Shown here: one piece after another, positions 1 through 5,475 of the stretch
Layout of the letters: each line of letters begins with the position of its first letter
Numbering within the stretch: the first letter of the stretch is position 1
Assembly (NCBI GenBank): GCA_024683935.1
Contig: JAIKXV010000093.1
Location: forward strand, 1 to 6,211
Source of the DNA: Lachnospiraceae bacterium
GTDB lineage: Bacteria > Bacillota_A > Clostridia > Lachnospirales > Lachnospiraceae
Direction: 5' to 3'
DNA: 6,211 nt
Made by a program: the position numbers and the translations under genes
The notes under the pieces: model-generated
The model's database searches: none
What the model saw: only the letters and a program-made list of their open reading frames with translations
What the model was told of the DNA's origin: nothing

Positions 1-765
1 GCCCAGCAGGCCCAGGCGGCATCCCTTTCCGACCTTGCATCCCGCATGATTGGGCTTTCGGCCGGTTTCTCAGCCGATCAGAAGGCGTATTATACCAACC
101 TTTTAAATGATGTGGAGCTGGAGACGTCAGCTGTTTCAGAAAGCGTAAGCGGGAATAAGAGTATAGTAAAGCTCGCCATTCCCGTGATCAAGAAGGCGCT
201 GATAGGCCTTATCATCGGTATAGTACTGTTTACCGGTTATATCTGCTGCAGCTATATCTTCGGGAAGCTTCTCCGTACACCGTCCGAAATGGAGAGCACC
301 TACCGCTGTTATGTTATTAGCACCGTGAAGGGCAAAAAGGAAGAGAAAAAGGGCTTTCTCTCTTCCTTTGATAATTTCATTGAAAAGAAATATGATGCCT
401 ATTTCGGGCTTCTCCCCAGGGAGGAGGCAATGAAGATCGCCTGCGAGGAGATCTCCTTTGCGCTTAAAAAGGGAGATAAGCATAAGCTATTTATTACAGG
501 CACCTGCGGTGACAGTGATGTTGATGAGCTGAAGGATGCCCTGATAAAGGGAATTAAGTCAGGAACAGAAGATAATACAGCTGAAATAAAGGCAGGAGGT
601 TCCGTGATCTCCGACGCCTCCTCGCTTAAGGAAATGCTCGCATCCGATGCGGTTGTTTTTGTGGAAAAAGCAGACTCAAGCCTTCATAAGGATATTTCCA
701 GAGAGATGCTGATATGCCGTAAAAACGGCATGAACATCATCGGTAGCGTGATATTCATGCCGTAA
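1..765 (+). CDS. Wzz-like chain-length determinant with degenerate BY-kinase-like C-terminal domain (5' truncated by window edge)
   Basis: The reading frame is open from base 1, so this is the C-terminal 254 residues of a longer protein; the ATG at 46 is internal, with no ribosome binding site. In window numbering, residues 1-50 are a polar helical stretch like the end of a Wzz periplasmic/extracellular domain. Residues about 63-87 form a hydrophobic membrane helix. The LRTPSEMES segment (91-99) matches the place where Wzz proteins re-enter the cytoplasm (usually 'TPEDVE...LPVLG'). Residues about 138-254 resemble a BY-kinase (CpsD/CapB) fold: a beta strand with FITGTCGDSD (164-173) where the Walker A loop belongs, and DAVVFVEKADSS then NIIGSVIF, as in the last strands of these kinases. 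The Walker A lysine is absent, and I see no tyrosine cluster at the C-terminus. Probable role: chain-length control or export of a surface polysaccharide at the membrane. Assignment by fold pattern only. Confidence 0.68.
   Translation, partial: AQQAQAASLSDLASRMIGLSAGFSADQKAYYTNLLNDVELETSAVSESVSGNKSIVKLAIPVIKKALIGLIIGIVLFTGYICCSYIFGKLLRTPSEMESTYRCYVISTVKGKKEEKKGFLSSFDNFIEKKYDAYFGLLPREEAMKIACEEISFALKKGDKHKLFITGTCGDSDVDELKDALIKGIKSGTEDNTAEIKAGGSVISDASSLKEMLASDAVVFVEKADSSLHKDISREMLICRKNGMNIIGSVIFMP
725..763. terminator. Hairpin at the convergent gene ends, candidate terminator
   Basis: A perfect 10-base inverted repeat (ACGGCATGAA at 725-734, TTCATGCCGT at 754-763) is seen. Inside it, after a one-base mismatch, ATCA (736-739) pairs with TGAT (749-752), leaving a small loop. 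It covers the last codons of the Wzz-like gene and lies 36 bases beyond the gmd stop. Read on the minus strand, the stem is followed by TTTT, which suits an intrinsic terminator for the gmd operon. On the plus strand the downstream run (AATGTATTT) is a poor U tract. The hairpin is directly visible; terminator function is inferred. Confidence 0.45.
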
Positions 766-798
766 TGTATTTCCGGATAAGTGATGATCCACGGCTGA

Positions 799-1860
799 TC
801 AGGCCAGAAACTCTTCCAGATCTTTGCCGGTGATGTCCTTCATATCGGCATCCACCATCATGTGGACGAGCTCCTTAAAGCCAACCTTTCTCTTCCAGCC
901 GAGCTCCTTTTCCGCCCGGGAAGGGTCTCCCCACAGGAGCTCAACTTCAGCGGGCCTGAAGTATTTTGGATTCACTTCCACATAGATCCTGCCGGTGTTC
1001 TTATCATAGCCCTTTTCGTTGACACCGCTTCCTCTCCATTCCAGGTCGATGCCTACCTCCTTAAAGGCAAGCTCAGCAAATTCCCGGACTGAGTGTGTCT
1101 CTCCGGATGCCAGCACATAGTCTCCGGGCTTTTCCTGCTGGAGGATCCGCCACATTCCTTCGACGTAATCTCCGGAAAATCCCCAGTCACGTTTTGCGTT
1201 CAGGTTTCCGAGGGGAAGAGTATCCTGTTCCCCGTTCATTATCCTGGCAACCGCCTGGGTTATCTTTCTCGTTACAAAGGTCTCGCCTCTTCTCGGTGAT
1301 TCGTGGTTAAACAGTATCCCGTTGCAGGCATACAGTCCGTACGCCTCGCGGTAATTAACCGTTATCCAGTATGAGTAGAGCTTTGCGGCACCGTAAGGGC
1401 TCTTCGGATAGAAGGGGGTCTTCTCGGACTGGGGAGCAGTCTCCGGTATCCCGCCGAAGAGCTCGGAGGTGGATGCCTGGTAAAAACGGCATTTCACACC
1501 GGTCTTCTTTATCGCGTCAAGGATACGCAGGGTACCGACCCCGGTGGTTTCCGCGGTGTATTCGGGAACTTCAAAGGACACACCCACATGGGACTGCGCA
1601 GCGAGATTGTAGATCTCGGTGGGCTGTATCTGCTCTATCATACGGTTTAAGTTGCTGGAGTCGGTCATGTCCCCGTGGTGGAGGAAAAATGTTTTGTCCT
1701 TCAGCTCTTTGTTGTAGTATAGATGGTCTATCCTTTTTGTGTTTATCGTGGACTGGCGCCGGATTATCCCGTGAACCTCGTAGCCCTTTTCCAGCAGAAG
1801 ATCCGCAAGGTATGAGCCGTCCTGGCCTGTTATTCCGGTGATGAGTGCAACGTTACGCAT
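799..1860 (-). CDS. gmd: GDP-mannose 4,6-dehydratase
   Basis: Converts GDP-D-mannose to GDP-4-keto-6-deoxy-D-mannose in the cytoplasm, the common precursor of GDP-L-fucose, GDP-D-rhamnose and related sugars for surface glycans. The 353-residue product is full length for the family. It is an extended short-chain dehydrogenase: the NADP-binding glycine motif GITGQDG is at residues 9-15, HHGDMTD at 61-67, and NLAAQSHV at 85-92. The catalytic set appears as T131 and E133 in ASTSELFG, with Y156 and K160 in [21 protein letters not shown] (185-200) and [15 protein letters not shown] (223-237) are signature Gmd segments. The ATG is the only sensible start: an in-frame stop lies three codons upstream, and AAAGGAG sits 12 bases before it. 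It is the second gene of a minus-strand operon, 22 bases after the pseudo-receiver gene. No fucose synthetase (fcl) or reductase gene is in the window, so the final sugar cannot be told. It looks richer in G+C than its neighbours. Confidence 0.96.
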   Translation of the reverse strand: MRNVALITGITGQDGSYLADLLLEKGYEVHGIIRRQSTINTKRIDHLYYNKELKDKTFFLHHGDMTDSSNLNRMIEQIQPTEIYNLAAQSHVGVSFEVPEYTAETTGVGTLRILDAIKKTGVKCRFYQASTSELFGGIPETAPQSEKTPFYPKSPYGAAKLYSYWITVNYREAYGLYACNGILFNHESPRRGETFVTRKITQAVARIMNGEQDTLPLGNLNAKRDWGFSGDYVEGMWRILQQEKPGDYVLASGETHSVREFAELAFKEVGIDLEWRGSGVNEKGYDKNTGRIYVEVNPKYFRPAEVELLWGDPSRAEKELGWKRKVGFKELVHMMVDADMKDITGKDLEEFLA

Positions 1861-1882
1861 AATGATTCAGTACTCCTTTTTA

Positions 1883-2620
1883 TTATTTATCTTTATATTG
1901 GGCTGTAAAGAAGCCCGCTACACGGGAAACCTCCATTTCCTTGGAAAATGCCAGGCTCCCGTTTTCGCTTCCTGCGTTTATTCTGTCCCTTTCCCTGTTT
2001 GTCGGGGCCAGATAATAATAGCGGAAATTGCCGGATTTCCCTCTGTTCAGCAGCATCCGCAAAAGTCCCATGAATTCACCCAGCATGAGTTTTCCGTCCA
2101 TACTGAGGAGAAGTATATCTGATCTGAGGATCAGCATTCCGATCTCATTTATATCAAAACGCGATACAAAGACCTGGAAGAAAGGATCCAGATACGGCCT
2201 TAGGCTTGAGACATATCCCGAATCGTCGTCGATTATGAGAAAACGCGGCTTTTTATTTTCGAGGAAGACCTGTTTCTTCACCAGCTCTTCCATCATTACA
2301 TGGAAGTGGACATGTGAATACAGTGTTTTCTCTATGTATATGGAAGGGACCAGGGAGGCGACTATATCAAGAGAATGCTTATCCCCGTATAAATACAGTA
2401 TCTTCTCGTCTTCTATGCAGAGATCCCTTAAATAAAGCCCTATGGTCTTAAGCTCAATGTAATCCTCGCCGTGAACACAGACAAAGATAAGATTTGACCT
2501 GTCCCGGACCTTTCTGAGCTCTGATACGGACAGAGGACACCAGGTCACATAGAAATCCTCTTTTTTGAAATATGGCAGGTACCTGTCTTTTTCATTGGTG
2601 ATAAGGATGATCTGTCTCAT
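1883..2620 (-). CDS. Tandem receiver-like protein lacking the phospho-acceptor, no output domain
   Basis: A 245-residue cytoplasmic protein without a signal peptide or membrane segment. Residues about 1-115 have alternating short hydrophobic strands (IILIT, LIFVCV, KILYLYG) and helices, like a very diverged receiver. Residues about 125-240 are a clearer CheY-like domain: strand FLIIDDD (127-133) supplies the acidic pocket, and SLAFSKEME (222-230) holds the conserved lysine (K227). However, the strand that should carry the phosphorylated aspartate reads ILLLSMDG, placing serine (S173) there. No DNA-binding, GGDEF or other output domain follows. A phosphorylation-independent protein-protein interaction role is therefore likely, but the function is unknown. 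The start has AAAGGA 6 bases upstream (2627-2632). It is the first gene of the operon with gmd, which suggests a link to surface polysaccharide control. The receiver call is from the sequence pattern; the regulatory role is inferred. Confidence 0.72.
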   Translation of the reverse strand: MRQIILITNEKDRYLPYFKKEDFYVTWCPLSVSELRKVRDRSNLIFVCVHGEDYIELKTIGLYLRDLCIEDEKILYLYGDKHSLDIVASLVPSIYIEKTLYSHVHFHVMMEELVKKQVFLENKKPRFLIIDDDSGYVSSLRPYLDPFFQVFVSRFDINEIGMLILRSDILLLSMDGKLMLGEFMGLLRMLLNRGKSGNFRYYYLAPTNRERDRINAGSENGSLAFSKEMEVSRVAGFFTAQYKDK

Positions 2621-2646
2621 ATTCTGTCCTTTCGTAACGACTTCTT

Positions 2647-2676
2647 ATTTTATCCCATTATGGTAATTGATGTAAA
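2647..2676 (-). promoter_or_regulatory. Promoter for the pseudo-receiver/gmd operon
   Basis: On the minus strand, TTTACA (2676-2671) is followed after 18 bases by TAAAAT (2652-2647), each one mismatch from the sigma-70/SigA consensus. Transcription would begin near 2640, giving a leader of about 20 bases that contains the AAAGGA ribosome binding site. It is the only good match in the divergent gap on this strand. Confidence 0.6.
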
Positions 2677-2695
2677 GCGTAATAAATGATATAAT
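2667..2695 (+). promoter_or_regulatory. Strong extended -10 promoter for the acidic membrane protein/methyltransferase operon
   Basis: TTGATG (2667-2672), a 17-base spacer and a perfect TATAAT (2690-2695), preceded by TG at 2687-2688, form an extended -10 SigA-type promoter. The start point would be near 2702, and AGGAGG (2724-2729) lies five bases before the ATG at 2735. Its -35 box overlaps the -35 box of the divergent minus-strand promoter by two bases. Confidence 0.8.
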
Positions 2696-2734
2696 TACTA
2701 TCACATTTCCAAACAAAAGTGTCAGGAGGCGGGT

Positions 2735-3055
2735 ATGGAAAATTTTGATCTTGCTAGGCTTGAAGACGCGGTTGACGGTTTAAGGTACGGACTTCGCAGT
2801 GTTAAAAATAACGTAAACGAGCTTATCAATAAGGAGGAGGAATTTAAGATGAAAGAAAACAGAAGAGATCCGATCCTGTGGGCGCTTGCCATAATCGGAG
2901 TCATTGCTGCCGTTGCAGCTATCGCTTATGCGGTTTATCGTTATTTTACTCCGGATTATCTTGAGGATTATGACGATGATTATGATGACAGGTTTGATGA
3001 TGACTTTTTTGATGACGAGGAAGAGGAGTCAAAGCCTGAAAAGAAGGAAGACTGA
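2735..3055 (+). CDS. Small single-pass membrane protein with highly acidic C-terminal tail
   Basis: A 106-residue protein in three parts. Residues 1-45 are a charged, probably helical amphipathic segment (MENFDLARLEDAVDGLRYGL). Residues about 47-71 are a single hydrophobic helix (ILWALAIIGVIAAVAAIAYA). Residues 74-98 are almost entirely acidic and aromatic (17 of 25 residues are D or E), followed by a short lysine-containing end. KENRR directly before the helix argues by the positive-inside rule for a cytoplasmic N-terminus and an external acidic tail. I know no function for it. The start is supported by AGGAGG five bases upstream and a strong promoter. A second, equally good start exists inside the gene at 2849 (M39), which would give a 68-residue form with only the helix and tail. 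The next gene begins 9 bases after the stop, so the two are probably co-transcribed. Confidence 0.85.
   Translation: MENFDLARLEDAVDGLRYGLRSVKNNVNELINKEEEFKMKENRRDPILWALAIIGVIAAVAAIAYAVYRYFTPDYLEDYDDDYDDRFDDDFFDDEEEESKPEKKED
2831..2851 (+). promoter_or_regulatory. Internal ribosome binding site and alternative ATG start
   Basis: AAGGAGGAGG (2831-2840) followed after 8 bases by an in-frame ATG (2849-2851) is a near-ideal Shine-Dalgarno and start inside the acidic membrane protein gene. Initiation here would give a 68-residue product starting MKENRRDPILW. The site may be the true start, a second start, or chance from the codons for lysine and glutamate (NKEEEFK). Confidence 0.5.
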
Positions 3056-3064
3056 GATTTTTTA

Positions 3065-4450
3065 ATGAAGAAAAACGGGATATATGAGGGAACTGTAACG
3101 GAGCTTAAGTTCCCGAATAAAGGAGTCGTCTGCACAGAGGAAGGAAACGTTCTTGTTAAAGGGGTTCTTCCGAAGCAGACGGTTTCTTTTATTCTGACTA
3201 AAAAGAAAAACGGAAGATTTGAGGGAAGACTTAAGGAGGTCCTGAAAAGGGCACCGGAGGAAATTGAGAGCCCCTGTCCCCATTTCGGGATCTGCGGGGG
3301 CTGCTCTTACCAGAACCTTCCCTATGAAGAGGAGCTGAAGCTTAAAGATTCTCAGGTAAGGACCATACTTGACAGGGCTATAGTCAATGAATATGAATAC
3401 GAAGGGATCACCGGTTCGCCGGCGGACTCCGGATACAGAAACAAAATGGAGTTTTCCTTCGGGAATGAATTTCTTGACGGACCCCTTACCCTGGGCATGC
3501 ACAGGGCGGGAAGGTTTAATGACGTAATAACCGTTGATAAATGCAGGATAGTGGACGGGGATTACCGTCTTATCATTTCCGAAACCCTTGGATTCTTTAT
3601 GGACAGGGGAATTCCCTTTTACAGAAAGCATACGGAAAAGGGTTATTTACGGCATCTGGTGATAAGGAAGGGAAAGAAAACAGGAGAGATACTGCTTCTT
3701 ATCGAGACCACCACCCAGCTTGATTTTGATATGCGGGAATATGCAGAGCTTCTGCTGTCCCTTGGAAAGAGGAAGGAAAACGGTCTTGAAGGAAACGTTT
3801 CCGGAATACTGCATTTAAAAAACGATAATGCGGCAGACAATGTGCAGGGAGATGATATCAGCATCCTTTACGGCAGGGACTATATTTATGATGAGGTGCT
3901 GGGATTAAGGTTCCGTATCACGCCTTTTTCCTTTTTCCAGACAAATACCCTGGGGGCGGAGCTTTTATACAGCAAAGCCAGGGAATATGCCCTTTCCGTA
4001 AAAGATACAGGTGAAAACCCGGTGATCTTTGACCTGTACAGCGGAACCGGTACCATCGGTCAGGTGATGTCGGGTGCGGCTTCAAAGGTTATCGGTATCG
4101 AGATAGTAAGGGAAGCCGTTGGAGCGGCCAGGGAAAATGCGGCACTAAACCATCTTACGAATACCGAATTTATCGCGGGCGATGTCCTGAAAGAGCTTGG
4201 AGATATTGAAGAAAAACCGGACATCATCATTCTTGATCCCCCGAGGGACGGATGCGCGCCGAAAGCTCTTTTAAAGATCCTCGATACAGGGGTAAAGAAC
4301 CTGATATATATTTCCTGCAAGATAACCAGTCTTGAAAGGGACCTGATTCCTCTTCAGGAGGCGGGTTACCGGGTGATAAAGGCCGCCGCGGTTGACATGT
4401 TCCCGAATACAAGCGGGGTAGAGACCATCGTTCTTATGACAAAGTCTTAA
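3065..4450 (+). CDS. rlmD: 23S rRNA (uracil-5-)-methyltransferase, TrmA/RlmD (RumA) family
   Basis: Transfers a methyl group from S-adenosylmethionine to carbon 5 of a uridine in RNA, in the cytoplasm. The 461 residues show the family order. A TRAM-type RNA-binding beta domain occupies about 1-62. An Fe-S cluster motif follows as C71-x5-C77-x2-C80, with C160 as fourth ligand. A central RNA-binding domain precedes the Rossmann methyltransferase domain from about 285. There, IFDLYSGTGTIG (321-332) binds the cofactor, IGIE (343-346) carries the ribose-binding acid, and DPPRDG is at 391-396. The nucleophile is C418 in YISC, and E453 in SGVET is the probable general base. In Firmicutes this family includes RlmCD-type enzymes that modify both U747 and U1939, so the exact target cannot be read here and the symbol is provisional. 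The ATG is forced, since an in-frame TGA lies three codons upstream. Its ribosome binding site is weak and distant (AAGGAAG, 3044-3050), suggesting coupling to the preceding gene, whose stop is 9 bases away. Confidence 0.92.
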   Translation: MKKNGIYEGTVTELKFPNKGVVCTEEGNVLVKGVLPKQTVSFILTKKKNGRFEGRLKEVLKRAPEEIESPCPHFGICGGCSYQNLPYEEELKLKDSQVRTILDRAIVNEYEYEGITGSPADSGYRNKMEFSFGNEFLDGPLTLGMHRAGRFNDVITVDKCRIVDGDYRLIISETLGFFMDRGIPFYRKHTEKGYLRHLVIRKGKKTGEILLLIETTTQLDFDMREYAELLLSLGKRKENGLEGNVSGILHLKNDNAADNVQGDDISILYGRDYIYDEVLGLRFRITPFSFFQTNTLGAELLYSKAREYALSVKDTGENPVIFDLYSGTGTIGQVMSGAASKVIGIEIVREAVGAARENAALNHLTNTEFIAGDVLKELGDIEEKPDIIILDPPRDGCAPKALLKILDTGVKNLIYISCKITSLERDLIPLQEAGYRVIKAAAVDMFPNTSGVETIVLMTKS

Positions 4451-4464
4451 GATTTCATTTAATT

Positions 4465-4494
4465 TTGTTTTTATAAAAGCAGCTATGTTATAAT
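4465..4494 (+). promoter_or_regulatory. Extended -10 promoter immediately before the SGNH/MBOAT operon
   Basis: A perfect TATAAT (4489-4494) preceded by TG (4486-4487) forms an extended -10 element. The candidate -35, TTGTTT (4465-4470), 18 bases upstream, is weak, as extended -10 promoters tolerate. The predicted start point (about 4501-4504) lies at or within three bases of the ATG at 4504. The 53-base gap after the methyltransferase gene contains no terminator that I can see. Confidence 0.62.
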
Positions 4495-4503
4495 GCAGCC
4501 TAT

Positions 4504-5475
4504 ATGGCTGAACAGGGAACAAATAAAAACATAGCTGAAGGGATCTTGTTTATTGCTGTTCTTTTTATCATTTTTGCAGTCTCTTCAGAAATAGTTAAGC
4601 CTGACTACGGTGAGGTTTATAATATAGTCCAGGTTACACAGAAGATGGATTCCTTTGAGGAGGAGATCCCCAATACCATAGATGTCATCTTTGTGGGAAA
4701 CAGCGAGGTATACAGGACCTTTTCCCCTCTGCAGATATTTAAGGAAACCGGCATTACCTCCTACTGTATGAGTGAAAGTGCCCTGCGTCTCTGTGATGCC
4801 CTGGTGCTTATTAAGGCATCCTATAATTCCCAGACACCCTCCGTTATATTCCTGGAAGCGGATTCCATTTTCTCGGATGCCTATTCCCATAAGGACGCAT
4901 ATGCCCTGCCCACAAATCTGATAGAAGATATCTTTCCGATATTCCATTATCATACCCTGTACAAGGCTTTTGTACCGAAATTTGTGGTAGACGACAGCGT
5001 GGCTCTCCGGACAGAACATGCTTTGCGGGGATTTGTGGAGACGGACGAAGCAGTCCCCTACACGGGCCCAGAGGATTACATGAGTGTAGGTGACCCGGTG
5101 GGAATAAATCAGGAGAGTAAAAAATACCTGAACAGGATAAGGGAGTTCTGCGAAGAAAAAAATGTTCCGCTTGTGCTTGTTGCCGCACCTAACGCCAAAA
5201 ACTGGACCTATTCCAAAAATGAGGCCCTGACGGAGTATGCGGAAAAATACGGGCTGGATTTTATTGACTTAAATATGCACCTTAAGGATATGGACATCAA
5301 CTGGCAGACTGACACCATGGACGGCGGGAACCACATGTCGTTTGAGGGATCTAAGAAGACGACCCGGTTTATTGAGGATTATCTTAAGGAGAATTACGAT
5401 CTTACAGACCACAGAGGGGATCCGCTTTATAAGGGCTGGGAAGATGACAACAGGGAGTATGAGCTGTACCCATGA
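4504..5475 (+). CDS. Membrane-anchored SGNH-hydrolase-like protein, partner of an MBOAT O-acyltransferase
   Basis: Residues about 10-30 are a single N-terminal membrane helix (signal anchor), placing the remaining ~290 residues outside the cell. The body has the SGNH/DltD-AlgJ-like pattern. Strand DVIFVGNSEVYRTFSP (60-75) holds the candidate nucleophile S67 in the first block, IFLEAD (115-120) and VPLVLVAAPN (221-230) are core strands, and MDGGNHMSFEGSKK (272-285) near the C-terminus carries the candidate acid/histidine pair D273 and H277. Together with the MBOAT protein encoded next, whose ATG overlaps this stop codon, it probably transfers acyl (often acetyl) groups onto an extracellular polymer, as in the AlgI/AlgJ, DltB/DltD and PatA/PatB systems. 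The polymer is unknown. The ATG is the only possible nearby start (stop at 4474-4476, no other start codon between), yet no Shine-Dalgarno precedes it. Family identity is by motif and context. Confidence 0.8.
   Translation: MAEQGTNKNIAEGILFIAVLFIIFAVSSEIVKPDYGEVYNIVQVTQKMDSFEEEIPNTIDVIFVGNSEVYRTFSPLQIFKETGITSYCMSESALRLCDALVLIKASYNSQTPSVIFLEADSIFSDAYSHKDAYALPTNLIEDIFPIFHYHTLYKAFVPKFVVDDSVALRTEHALRGFVETDEAVPYTGPEDYMSVGDPVGINQESKKYLNRIREFCEEKNVPLVLVAAPNAKNWTYSKNEALTEYAEKYGLDFIDLNMHLKDMDINWQTDTMDGGNHMSFEGSKKTTRFIEDYLKENYDLTDHRGDPLYKGWEDDNREYELYP

Noticed and set aside
46..48. ATG at 46 as the true start of the first gene
   Set aside because: The frame is open to the window edge, there is no Shine-Dalgarno upstream, and the upstream residues continue the same helical composition. 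The protein begins outside the window.
862..1841. Several open frames on the plus strand opposite gmd (for example 1371-1841)
   Set aside because: They are antisense shadows of a clear full-length Gmd. They are rich in R, S and P, with no family pattern and no ribosome binding sites.
2028..2435. Plus-strand open frame opposite the pseudo-receiver gene
   Set aside because: Composition is serine/arginine rich without a recognisable fold. The minus-strand gene has a promoter, a ribosome binding site and domain patterns.
2960..3030. GAT/GAC-rich run as a DNA repeat or CRISPR-like element
   Set aside because: The repetition is irregular and simply reflects Asp/Glu codons of the acidic tail. There are no evenly spaced repeats with spacers.
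4231..4344. Variant methyltransferase motifs (DPPRDG, YISCKITS rather than SCNPAT) as a sign of new function
   Set aside because: From memory of Firmicute members of this family, DPPRDG and SCKxTSL are common there. The catalytic cysteine, glutamate and Fe-S cysteines are all kept.
4442..4455. AAGTCTTAAGATTT palindrome followed by a T-rich stretch after the methyltransferase gene, considered as a terminator
   Set aside because: The arms abut with no loop, so a stable RNA hairpin would have only about three A/U or wobble pairs. The T-rich run is broken and overlaps the next promoter.
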